A DNA stretch of 64,000 nucleotides, from positions 248,001 to 312,000 of the forward strand of contig NZ_APJI01000010.1 of the NCBI RefSeq assembly GCF_000497575.1, given 5' to 3'. The notes under the pieces are model-generated. The model did not search any database. It saw only the letters and a list, made by a program, of their open reading frames with translations, and had not been told where the DNA came from. The translations under genes and the position numbers were made by a program. The DNA is from Afipia sp. OHSU_II-C1 (GTDB lineage: Bacteria > Pseudomonadota > Alphaproteobacteria > Rhizobiales > Xanthobacteraceae). Below, in pieces: positions 19,024 through 28,173 of the stretch. Every line of letters starts with the position of its first letter. Position 1 is the first letter of the stretch.

Positions 19024-19851
19024 ATGAACCGGACCGGACTCTACATCGCGCTCGCGATCTCGGTGTTTTTCGGATTGCTGTTCGGCCTCTATCCCGAACT
19101 CGATCTGAAAGTTGCCGCATTCTTCTACGACGCGACGACCAAAAGCTTTCCGCTGAAATCCAGCACGTGGGCTGCGATCGCCCGCGACGGCGCGATGTGG
19201 ATTGCGTGGGGTCTGGTGATGCCCGCGCTGGTGTCGCTGGTCGTCAAGCTGATCCGTCCGGTGAAGCCGCTGATGATCTCCGGCCGCGCCATGGTGTTTC
19301 TGATCGTCACCATTCTGCTCACGGCGATCGTGCTGTCGAACATCGTGTTCAAAAGCTACTGGGGCCGTCCGCGTCCAGTAGTGGTGACGGAGTTCAACGG
19401 GCCGCTTGAATTCAAGGCGTGGTGGGACCCGCGCGGCGCATGCCCGAAGAACTGTTCGTTCTTCTCCGGCGAGGGCGCGACTGCATTCTGGACCTATGCG
19501 CCCGCGGCGCTGACGCCGCCGCAGTGGCGTCCGCTGGCCTATGTCGCGGCGACTGCGTTCGGCGTGCTCACCGGCGGCCTTCGCATGTCCTTCGGCGGAC
19601 ATTTTCTGACCGACGTGCTGTTCTCCGGCACGGTCTCGTTCATCGTGATCTGGCTGGCCTATGCCGTGATCTACCGCTGGCCGTCGACGCGGCTGACCGA
19701 CTACGGCATCGACGCCTGGCTGACGCGCTTCGCATGGCCGGGCTATCGCTGGCGGCAGAAGCGGCTTGGCCGCGACGTCGGCGAGACCCCGCGCATCAGG
19801 CCGGGCGCGGAGACCGCTGCGGACGGCGGAGCGCCTGTTCTGCGGCCCTAG
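19024..19851 (+). CDS. PAP2 family lipid phosphatase with variant active site
   Basis: A 275-residue integral membrane phosphatase of the PAP2 / LpxE type. Helices lie at about residues 5-22, 55-77, 88-108, 155-185 and 195-215. The first phosphatase motif is present (K110 to R115-P116, KSYWGRPRP), as is the third (GLRMSFGGHFLTD, with Arg, His and Asp). The middle motif, usually PSGH, reads FSGEG (S148-G149-E150), so glutamate replaces the histidine. Related SGE-bearing proteins are, to my recollection, present in other Rhizobiales. The lipid substrate (undecaprenyl-PP, PGP or lipid A) cannot be decided. Confidence 0.85.
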   Translation: MNRTGLYIALAISVFFGLLFGLYPELDLKVAAFFYDATTKSFPLKSSTWAAIARDGAMWIAWGLVMPALVSLVVKLIRPVKPLMISGRAMVFLIVTILLTAIVLSNIVFKSYWGRPRPVVVTEFNGPLEFKAWWDPRGACPKNCSFFSGEGATAFWTYAPAALTPPQWRPLAYVAATAFGVLTGGLRMSFGGHFLTDVLFSGTVSFIVIWLAYAVIYRWPSTRLTDYGIDAWLTRFAWPGYRWRQKRLGRDVGETPRIRPGAETAADGGAPVLRP

Positions 19852-19892
19852 CGGAGCGTCCGAGGCCGGTCAGCGCGTGAATGCTCCCTGCG

Positions 19893-19978
19893 TGTCATTG
19901 CCGGGCTTGACCCGGCAATCCATCTTTTTGAATAAGTTCACGTTTTGATGGATCACCGGGTCAAGCCCGGTGATGACG
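19893..19978. repeat. Inverted pair of REP-like palindromes
   Basis: Two opposed copies of the TTGCCGGGCTTGACCCGGCA family lie downstream of the PAP2 gene and upstream of argG. The layout matches 14175-14262. Confidence 0.85.
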
Positions 19979-20086
19979 ATTGTGTTTGTTGAGGCTCTGT
20001 GCCTCATCTTCCCATCGTCCGCCAATCTTTCTATAGAAGCCGGTCTGGTGAGGTTTGTCAGCCGTGCATCCAAACCGCCCAAATGA

Positions 20087-21445
<1,359 letters not shown>

Positions 21446-21487
21446 AACGGAATTTGGGCTCTGGCCCCGCGCATCTGAAAGTTCATG

Positions 21488-21515
21488 AGGGCGGACCGCA
21501 AGGTCCGCCCTTTCA
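21488..21515 (+). terminator. Rho-independent terminator of argG
   Basis: A 10-bp stem AGGGCGGACC / GGTCCGCCCT with a GCAA tetraloop (21498-21501) is followed by TTTC, about 40 bases after the argG stop. Confidence 0.85.
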
Positions 21516-21597
21516 TTTTGCCGCACCCTGTAGTCAAACCGTCATCCTGCGCTCATAATTTCCGCGCTCGCGCCCTGGCGCATATGTGGAAACCTTT

Positions 21598-23355
21598 ATG
21601 AGATATTTGATCCTCGCCGCAGCAGTTGCGATTGCCTTCACCCACGGCGCGATTGCGCAGACGATTTACCCGATCGACCGCGCGGACATCCTTGCGGGTG
21701 CAAAATTCGACTTCAAGGTCGAGTTTCCCGATCGTGTCGATGCTGCTGCCGTCAGGGTCACTGTCAACGGCGAGGATCATGCCGCCGCCTTCGGCAAGCC
21801 TGCGGCCTACATGGAGCGCGAAGACGGCAAGGATCAGTCCGCACTGATCCTGCGCGATGTCACGCTGGCGAAACCGGGCCGCTACACGGTGGAGGCCAGC
21901 GACGGCACACGCAGCCGCACGGTCTTATGGACCGTCTACGACACGCCCCCGCGCAAGGCGAAAAACGTGATCCTCTTTATCGGCGACGGTTTGTCGCCCG
22001 CGCATCGCGTGGCGGCGCGGCTGCTGTCGAAGGGCATCGCGGAAGGCAAAAGCCTCGGCAAGCTGGCGATGGACGACATGCCGCATATGGCGATGGTGGC
22101 GACGGCGGGCTCGGATTCGATTATCACCGACTCGGCCAATGCGGCGAGCGCATTCGCGACCGGTCACAAGACCGCGGTGAACGCCATGGGCGTCTATGCC
22201 GACCGGACGGCGAATCCGTTCGACGATCCGCGTGTGGAAACCATCACCAGCCTCGCGCGGCGCAAGCTCGATCTGGCCATCGGCATTGTCACCAACACCG
22301 AGGTCGAGGACGCGACGCCAGCGGCAATGATCGCGCATACCCGCCGCCGCCTGACCTATAACGACATCGTCGATCAGTACTTCGCCGCGAAACCGGATGT
22401 GCTGATGGGCGGCGGCATGGCGAACTTCCTGCCGAAGGGCGCGCCGGGCTCGAAGCGCGCGGATGAGACCGACTATGTCGCGAAATTCAAGGAGGCCGGT
22501 TATGCCTATGCGGCGACCGCCGCCGAACTCGCCGCCGCGGCGAACAAGGCTGATACGCGCAAGCTGCTCGGCCTGTTTGCGCTGGGCAACATGGACGGCG
22601 TGCTGGACCGCAAATTCCTCAAGGGCGGCGGCGTTGCGAAATCGCCGGACCAGCCTGACCTGACGCAGCAGGTGCAGGTCGCCCTCGATGTGCTGGCGAA
22701 GAACGAGAACGGGTTTTTCCTGATGGTCGAGTCGGGTCTGATCGATAAATATGCCCATGCGCTCGATTTCGACCGCGCGGTGTACGACACCATCATGCTC
22801 GACAACGCGGTCCGGCTTGCACGCGACTGGTCGCAGCGCAACGGCGACGAGACGTTGATCCTGGTGGTGGCCGATCACAACCACCCCAACGGTCTTGTCG
22901 GCACCGTCAATGACGACATGAGCACGATTCCGAACGCGCCGCTGCGCGAGCGGATCGGTGTCTACGACAAGGCGGGCTTCCCGAACTATCCCGCGCCGGA
23001 CGCGGAGGGTTATCCCGCGCGGATCGATGTCAGCCGGCGTCTGGCGATCTTCTCGGCGAGCTTGCCCGATCACTACGAGACGATGCGGCCCAAGCTCGAT
23101 CATCCGAACGAGCCGACGCAGAAGGCCGACGAGCCCAACACCTACAAGGCCAACGACAAGCACAAGGATCTGCCTGGCGCGGTGCTGCGGCTCGGCAACC
23201 TGCCGGCGATGATGGGCGCCAGCGTTCACTCCGGCGAGGACGTCATTCTCACAGCGACAGGCCCCGGCAGCGATCGGGTGCGCGGCTCGATGGACAACAC
23301 CGAGGTCTTTCGCGTGATTGCCGATGCGCTGGGGCTTGCGGAACCGAAGCAATAA
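21598..23355 (+). CDS. Alkaline phosphatase
   Basis: A 585-residue periplasmic phosphatase of the PhoA superfamily. A signal peptide (1-20, cleavage after AIA) is followed by an immunoglobulin-like N-terminal domain (about 22-115), then the catalytic domain. Metal ligand D130 lies in FIGDGLSP and the nucleophile S179 in ITDSANAASAFATG. Later histidines in VVADHNHP complete the site. The Ig-like domain plus the shorter signature differ from classical PhoA. I start at 21598 (MRYLILA) because GGAAA lies just upstream and the signal peptide then starts normally. Pho regulation was not evident. Confidence 0.93.
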   Translation: MRYLILAAAVAIAFTHGAIAQTIYPIDRADILAGAKFDFKVEFPDRVDAAAVRVTVNGEDHAAAFGKPAAYMEREDGKDQSALILRDVTLAKPGRYTVEASDGTRSRTVLWTVYDTPPRKAKNVILFIGDGLSPAHRVAARLLSKGIAEGKSLGKLAMDDMPHMAMVATAGSDSIITDSANAASAFATGHKTAVNAMGVYADRTANPFDDPRVETITSLARRKLDLAIGIVTNTEVEDATPAAMIAHTRRRLTYNDIVDQYFAAKPDVLMGGGMANFLPKGAPGSKRADETDYVAKFKEAGYAYAATAAELAAAANKADTRKLLGLFALGNMDGVLDRKFLKGGGVAKSPDQPDLTQQVQVALDVLAKNENGFFLMVESGLIDKYAHALDFDRAVYDTIMLDNAVRLARDWSQRNGDETLILVVADHNHPNGLVGTVNDDMSTIPNAPLRERIGVYDKAGFPNYPAPDAEGYPARIDVSRRLAIFSASLPDHYETMRPKLDHPNEPTQKADEPNTYKANDKHKDLPGAVLRLGNLPAMMGASVHSGEDVILTATGPGSDRVRGSMDNTEVFRVIADALGLAEPKQ

Positions 23356-23374
23356 ACATGCACGACAAACAAAT

Positions 23375-23407
23375 ACGGCCGGGACATTGTCCCGGCCGTT
23401 TTCTTTT
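23375..23407. terminator. Terminator between convergent genes
   Basis: An 11-bp stem (23375-23385 with 23389-23399) with a 3-base loop is followed by TTTTCTTTTT on the plus strand. It ends the alkaline phosphatase transcript and may also serve the OmpA-like gene from the other side. Confidence 0.85.
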
Positions 23408-23422
23408 TCGACTCGCCTTGCC

Positions 23423-25387
23423 TTAGCGCCGCGGCGGCGCGGTGCCTGCCGGCGGGGCCGGCAGCGAGGCCTGGCCGCCGTTGAGCAGCGGCGTGATGTT
23501 GCGGATGGTGACGCGGCGGTTGCGCCGCTCCGGTCCGTCCGTCGGCACCTTCAGGTACTGTTCGCCGTAACCCTGCGACGTCAGGTTTTCCGCAGGCACG
23601 TTGAACTGCTGGGTCAGCAGCGTGGCCGCCGATTCGGCGCGGCGATCCGACAGCGACAGGTTGTCGACGTCGCTGCCGACCGCATCGGTGTGGCCCTCGA
23701 TCAGGAACACCGTCTGCGGATTGCGTTGGATGGCGCGGTTGATGCCGTCGGCAATCACCTGCAGCTTCGCGGCCTGATCCGGCGGGATTTCCCACGATCC
23801 GGTCTCGAAGTTGATGCTGTCGACGTCGATGCTCGGCATGCGCTGGCGCACCGAGGGGCTGTAGCGGATTTCATCGAGCGAGTAGGGCCGCTCGATGCGC
23901 TCCACCGGAGGCGCCATCAGCGTGTCATAGATCACATCCGGCGGCGCATCCTCCGCTTCGACGATGTAGCGGTTCTCCGGAATGCGCAGGACCGGCGGCG
24001 GCAGTGACACGAAGTAGCCGCCGATGGCGCCGGCAACCACACCGGCGGCGAGACCGGCGCCGAAACCGGGTCCGCGCCGGTTGTCGATGATGATCACCTC
24101 GCGTCCGCGTTCGTCGCGGCGGATGCGCCTGAGCAACCGGCCGTCGCGGTCGTTGACCGTGATGATCTGCGTGCCGTCGGGCCGCACCACGACAGTCCGC
24201 GTGTCGTTGCCGTCACGCGTCACGCGCACGTCGCGCGCGCCGTAACGGAAACGATCGACGTCGTTGTGACGGACGAAGGACTGTCCGTTCGGATCCTGAA
24301 CGATGACGCGTCCAGGTTCGCGAATAATCGTGCGGCCGCCTTCCGTGGTCTGCTGACGCTGGCTGCGGAAGTCATCGATACGTCCGACCGGACGCATGCC
24401 GGGCTGCTGGACCGGAATCGGCGTGGCCTGAATCGCCGGTGGAGGAGGCAGCGGCGCGGCGACGGGAGCCGTGGCCGGTGCGGCGGGCGTGCCGGCGGGA
24501 AGACCCGGAGGCGGACCCTGACGCTGGCCGCGGCGATCGCCGAAGCCCGGCTGTCCCGGCGCTGGCGGCTGGCCGGGTGCAGGTGCTGCGCCTGGCGTCG
24601 CAGGCGGTGTCGCGCCCGGTGTGGCAGGAGGCGTTGCTCCCGGTGTTGCGGGTGGCGTTGCAGGAGCCGTTGCAGCAGGAGGTGTTCCCGGTGCCGGTGG
24701 TGTGCCGGGCGCTGGCGGGCGCGCACCTTCAGGACGCGTCGGCGTGACATCACGCATGCCCGGCGCAACCGGAGGCGCACCCGGCGGACGCTGAGGTGCA
24801 GGCGCAGTTGAAGGCGCCCCGGCTGGAGGCGTTGTGGTCGATGGTGCCGGTGCAGCGCCTGGAGCTGGTGGAGGCGGCGTTGCCGGGCGTGCAGCCGGAG
24901 GAGCGGTTGGTGCAGGCGGTGGGGTTGGCGCAGCCTTCGGCGCTGCCGCAGGTGGCGGCGGAGGAGGTGCCGCTTTCGGTGCGGCGGGAGGCGGCGTCGG
25001 CGCAGCCTTGGGTGCAGCCGGAGGTGGCGGCGGCGGTGGTGCTGCCTTCGGAGGTGCGGGTGGCGGAGGCGGAGCTGCCTTCGGCGGAGCTGGCGGCGGC
25101 GGAGGCGCAGCGCGCGGCGGTGCCGGCGGCGGCGGAGGAGCGGCTCGCGGCGGAGCGGGTGGCGGAGGCGGTGCGGCCTTCGGCGGGGCCGGCGGCGGTG
25201 CCGGTGCAGCCTTCGGAGGCGCGGGTGGAGCTGCCTTCGGCGGGGCCTTCGGTGCATTCGGGTCTGCAGGCGCGGGTGCGGCCTGTGCGATGACGATCGA
25301 CGATGTCTCGGCATGCGCCGGTGCTTGCGAAAGCTGGATCGCAGCGATCGCTGTCGTCGTCAGCAGGATGAGTCGAATGTTCTTCAT
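23423..25387 (-). CDS. OmpA family protein with long Pro/Ala-rich region
   Basis: A 654-residue cell-envelope protein. A signal peptide (1-26, ending AHA) is followed by about 250 residues of Pro/Ala-rich sequence (11-residue units AAPPPPPAPPK at about 70-125, then PPATPGAT units at 243-268), a central RRG-rich stretch with a glycine-rich hydrophobic segment (GFGAGLAAGVVAGAIGGYFV), and a C-terminal OmpA peptidoglycan-binding domain (about 540-650) with EGHTDAVGSDVDN and LSDRRAESA. It probably tethers the outer membrane or a periplasmic complex to peptidoglycan, with the Pro-rich part as an extended spacer. The antisense Gly-rich frame over this region is a compositional shadow. Confidence 0.88.
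   Translation of the reverse strand: MKNIRLILLTTTAIAAIQLSQAPAHAETSSIVIAQAAPAPADPNAPKAPPKAAPPAPPKAAPAPPPAPPKAAPPPPPAPPRAAPPPPPAPPRAAPPPPPAPPKAAPPPPPAPPKAAPPPPPPPAAPKAAPTPPPAAPKAAPPPPPPAAAPKAAPTPPPAPTAPPAARPATPPPPAPGAAPAPSTTTPPAGAPSTAPAPQRPPGAPPVAPGMRDVTPTRPEGARPPAPGTPPAPGTPPAATAPATPPATPGATPPATPGATPPATPGAAPAPGQPPAPGQPGFGDRRGQRQGPPPGLPAGTPAAPATAPVAAPLPPPPAIQATPIPVQQPGMRPVGRIDDFRSQRQQTTEGGRTIIREPGRVIVQDPNGQSFVRHNDVDRFRYGARDVRVTRDGNDTRTVVVRPDGTQIITVNDRDGRLLRRIRRDERGREVIIIDNRRGPGFGAGLAAGVVAGAIGGYFVSLPPPVLRIPENRYIVEAEDAPPDVIYDTLMAPPVERIERPYSLDEIRYSPSVRQRMPSIDVDSINFETGSWEIPPDQAAKLQVIADGINRAIQRNPQTVFLIEGHTDAVGSDVDNLSLSDRRAESAATLLTQQFNVPAENLTSQGYGEQYLKVPTDGPERRNRRVTIRNITPLLNGGQASLPAPPAGTAPPRR
24938..25246. 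repeat. In-gene tandem repeat encoding Pro/Ala units
   Basis: The OmpA-like gene here carries degenerate 33-base units encoding AAPPPPPAPP[K/R]. Such units can expand or contract between strains by slippage. Confidence 0.8.
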
Positions 25388-25636
25388 GAGTCCTCTGGGG
25401 TGTGAAGAAAGTAAAGCAGCGGTGAAGCTGTCGCCCGTCGCAACGAAGTGAGTAACGATCAGTGATTAGTGATTAGGCGGTAATGTGGCGAAGCCAGAAC
25501 GCTTGGAACTATTTCACATCACACGGCGAATCGGCTCGCCGAGAATGAATGGACGTTAAGATACGCTTCGAATCTGCCACTGCAAAATACGTATCTGCCA
25601 AGCACAGTTGCGGTGCACCACAAGCTGTGCCGCAGA

Positions 25637-25849
25637 TCAACGCTGCGGCGTTTTCACCGGCGCCTCGTCCCGCGCGTTCGGAGGAAGCTCGCGCGGCGCG
25701 TCCGGCTCGACCGGATCGTGCATCGGCGGCGGCACTCCGGGGCGCGGGTTGCCGGTCGGATTTTCCACCGGAGGCGCGGTGGGCGTCCCCGGCGTCGCGG
25801 GCGGAACCTCCTGCGGCTCGCCGGGGATCTGAGAAAATCGCTTTGTCAC
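25637..25849 (-). CDS. Small Pro-rich protein coupled to the upstream flavin-binding gene
   Basis: A 70-residue protein starting at GTG (25849) and reading MTKRFSQIPGEPQEVPPATP at its N-terminus, with 20 prolines or more and no signal peptide or membrane segment. The GTG overlaps the TGA stop of the preceding gene (25846-25848), so the two are arranged for translational coupling. The AAGG in the end of that gene lies about 8 bases before the GTG. The composition (Pro, Glu, Asp, few hydrophobics) suggests a disordered protein. The function is unknown; that it is a real gene is inferred from the overlap and the protein-like sequence. Confidence 0.65.
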   Translation of the reverse strand: MTKRFSQIPGEPQEVPPATPGTPTAPPVENPTGNPRPGVPPPMHDPVEPDAPRELPPNARDEAPVKTPQR

Positions 25850-26325
25850 ATTGCGACCTTGCGGTTTTCGCCGATGTCGGGACGGCCGCCTGTCGCGGCA
25901 GCGACAGCCATCTTGATCGAACTGATCACCTTGCCGGGCGTGTCCCAGTACTGAGCTTCGGTCGGCACGACCTTCAGCACGCAGACGTTCGGATCGTCGG
26001 GGGACTCCCACCAGGCCTTTGCCCACGCGGTCCACAGCTCCTTGATCTTGGCGCGATCGCTGGAGACCGAAGCTTCACCTGAAATGGATACGTACTTGTG
26101 GTCGCTGGCATCGGCGAAGGCGAGGCACACGGTCGGAAATTTCCTGATGTCCTCGTCCTTGTGATGACGTTTGTCCGCCAGAAAATAAAACGCGTTCTCC
26201 TCGCGCGCGATATGCGCGCTCATCGGCCGCGCATGCGGATTTTGGCCGTCCCATGTCGCCAGCATGGCAACCGAAATTTTCTCCGCAAGATCCCATACGC
26301 GGGCCGTGTCGTCTGTCGCTGCCAT
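25846..26325 (-). CDS. Pyridoxamine 5'-phosphate oxidase family protein (general stress protein 26-like)
   Basis: A 159-residue split-barrel flavin-binding protein. The pattern AMLATWDGQNPHARPMSAHI followed by FYFLADKRHHK and VCLAFAD is typical of the general stress protein 26 / PNPOx-like family, which binds FMN, FAD or related cofactors. It is not the biosynthetic PdxH, which is longer and has different substrate residues. The role is unknown. I start at 26325 (MAATDDTAR) with GGGAG upstream. The stop overlaps the GTG of the Pro-rich gene. Confidence 0.87.
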   Translation of the reverse strand: MAATDDTARVWDLAEKISVAMLATWDGQNPHARPMSAHIAREENAFYFLADKRHHKDEDIRKFPTVCLAFADASDHKYVSISGEASVSSDRAKIKELWTAWAKAWWESPDDPNVCVLKVVPTEAQYWDTPGKVISSIKMAVAAATGGRPDIGENRKVAM

Positions 26326-26482
26326 TCCCAAAACTCCCTGAATCACAAGCCTGTTCAACAAACGCAACGAACGGAGCAAAGCTATGTTCCGTTGCGGACA
26401 ATGCGAAGACAGCGGGTTCCCGCGTATTGACAGCGGGACGTGAACCCACGGAGATAGCGGAACAGATATCCGGGGGATTCCG

Positions 26483-26860
26483 ATGCCGCTCGCCTACTGG
26501 TGCGTCCTGATCGCCGCGCTGCTGCCCTATGTGCTGGGCAAATACGCCAAGCGGGGCGTCGAGAGCGACAATCGGTATCCGCGCGAGGACTATGACAACC
26601 TTCCGCCGAGAAACCGCCGCGCCTATGCGGCGCATCAGAACGCGCTGGAGACGTTTCCGTTCTTTGCGGTCTCGGTGATCATTGCGCTCACCATGGGTGC
26701 GCCGGTCTATCTGGTGAACGTGCTCGCGGTGCTGTACATCGTGCTGCGCATTGCCCACGCGCTGCTGTACATCTTCAATCAGCCCACCGCGCGCTCGATG
26801 GTGTTCGCCGTGGGAATGGCGGTCAATGTCGCGATCTTCGTGCTGCCCGTTTTCAGATAA
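26483..26860 (+). CDS. MAPEG family membrane protein
   Basis: A 125-residue protein with four hydrophobic segments (about 3-20, 50-68, 72-92, 100-122) and the family block NALETFPFFAVSVIIA, which holds the conserved Glu and the glutathione-linked region. MAPEG proteins in eukaryotes act in glutathione and eicosanoid metabolism; the bacterial role is not defined. The gene is divergent from the PNPOx-like gene (157 bases). Confidence 0.87.
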   Translation: MPLAYWCVLIAALLPYVLGKYAKRGVESDNRYPREDYDNLPPRNRRAYAAHQNALETFPFFAVSVIIALTMGAPVYLVNVLAVLYIVLRIAHALLYIFNQPTARSMVFAVGMAVNVAIFVLPVFR

Positions 26861-26891
26861 GGATGATTCAATAAGGGGTTGATCGACCCGT

Positions 26892-26926
26892 CGTCATTGC
26901 TTCGTCGCAAAAGCTCCTCGCAATGG
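26892..26926. repeat. Degraded ATTGCGAGGAGC-type repeat
   Basis: A single short palindrome (CATTGC at 26895-26900 with GCAATG at 26920-26925) resembles one arm of the repeats at 18206 and 36366. It lies between convergent MAPEG and FkbM genes. Confidence 0.5.
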
Positions 26927-26941
26927 CGATGAGAGACTCCC

Positions 26942-27763
26942 CTATCTCCGCACCAGCAGGGTGTTGCTGCGGGTCTTGCCGGCAATGCCGTAGCCGAGGC
27001 CGGTCATGTCCTTGATGCAATCGTGCAGCCATTCCTTGCGCTCGAGATGCTCGATGGCGACGGCCTTCGGCCACAGCGATTCCGGGGCCTCGCGGAAAAA
27101 CGGCGTCAGCACGCGGTCCTCATAGCCTTCGACGTCGATCTTGAGAGCGTCGATCTGCGTCACATTGGCGTCGCGCAGGATTGTCAGCAGGCGATGCGCC
27201 GGCACCTTGATGCCGCCGGTGGTGGAGATGTGGCTGGCGCCGAGATTGTCGCCGTCGGTCTCGATCATCAGTTCGCCGTCGATGTCGCCGGCAGCCGCCT
27301 TGACCAATGTGAGATTGGTCAGCTTCGAGGCGCTCGCGTTGAAGGCGAGCCGCGCATTGCTCACCGGATGCGGCTCGATGGCGATCACGCGTCCGCGCTC
27401 GCCGACATGCTTCGCCAGCGCCACCGCGTAGGTGCCGACATTGGCGCCGACATCGACAAAGGTGCCGCCGCGCGGCGCATGTTCGCGGAGGAAGTCCAGC
27501 TCCGGAAGGTTGTAGTCCGGATTGAACAGCGCGCCGCGCTCGGTGCCGCTCGCCAGATGATGCAGCCGGAACGATGCGCCCTGATAGCTGGCGTCGATCG
27601 GCCCGGAGCCGAACAGATGCACAATCCGCGACAGCCATGGCCGGAACGCGCCGCGCTTGAGGCCGGAGCCGTGCGCGGCCGCGATCACCGCGCGTTGCAG
27701 GGCGTTGGGGGCATAGGTGCCGAAAGGCTTCTGATCGTCGCTCATGCGCCAGTCATCGCGCAC
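26942..27763 (-). CDS. FkbM family SAM-dependent methyltransferase
   Basis: A 273-residue class I methyltransferase. Motif I reads FVDVGANVGTYAVALAKHV, followed by the acidic residue in VIAIEPHP and the family block IDALKIDVEGYEDRVL. FkbM enzymes O-methylate sugars, polyketides or glycolipids. The substrate is not predictable here. Two starts are possible: 27763 with AGGTG upstream, or 27745 (MSDDQ). It is the last of three co-directional genes with the cyclase and cytochrome c genes (46 bases from the latter). Confidence 0.87.
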   Translation of the reverse strand: MRDDWRMSDDQKPFGTYAPNALQRAVIAAAHGSGLKRGAFRPWLSRIVHLFGSGPIDASYQGASFRLHHLASGTERGALFNPDYNLPELDFLREHAPRGGTFVDVGANVGTYAVALAKHVGERGRVIAIEPHPVSNARLAFNASASKLTNLTLVKAAAGDIDGELMIETDGDNLGASHISTTGGIKVPAHRLLTILRDANVTQIDALKIDVEGYEDRVLTPFFREAPESLWPKAVAIEHLERKEWLHDCIKDMTGLGYGIAGKTRSNTLLVRR

Positions 27764-27809
27764 CTGCCCCGCCGTTTCAAGACCGATCCGGCGAGATCGC
27801 TGTCCCGAG

Positions 27810-28130
27810 CTATTTCAGGCTTTTCAGGAAGGACAGCAGATCGTTGATCTGATCGGGCTCAAGCGTGAACACCGGCATGGTGGGATGGCCGGTATCGATG
27901 CCTTCGGCAAAGGCTTCCGAGAGCGTATCGAGGGGATACTTCTTGGGCAGCGTCCTGAACGGCGGAGCGATCGCGAGGGGGCTCGGCGTATGGCGATCGA
28001 TCGAATGACAGCGCGCACAGTTGGTCTGCGCGAAGGCGCGTCCGCGCAGTTCGGCGGGCGAGGCGGCCATGGCCGAACTCGTCATCGCAAAGGCGAACAG
28101 CGCAAAACTCAGAATCAGGGCGACGGGCAT
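27810..28130 (-). CDS. Small c-type cytochrome
   Basis: A 106-residue periplasmic class I cytochrome c. A signal peptide (1-22, ending AMA) precedes the heme motif CARCH (C38, C41, H42), and M85 in PTMPVF is the likely sixth ligand. It probably shuttles electrons, but its partner is unknown. I start at 28130 because a normal signal peptide begins there; the longer frame is the cyclase gene read in another frame. The adenylate cyclase gene lies 43 bases upstream. Confidence 0.9.
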   Translation of the reverse strand: MPVALILSFALFAFAMTSSAMAASPAELRGRAFAQTNCARCHSIDRHTPSPLAIAPPFRTLPKKYPLDTLSEAFAEGIDTGHPTMPVFTLEPDQINDLLSFLKSLK

Positions 28131-28173
28131 GCATCCATGCTGGAGCTTCTGCGCGAAAGTGCGTTGACCTGCA

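Noticed and set aside
24834-25451. Gly/Ala-rich plus-strand frame resembling PE_PGRS-type protein
   Set aside because: It is the antisense of the Pro/Ala repeats of the OmpA-like gene; composition alone keeps it open.
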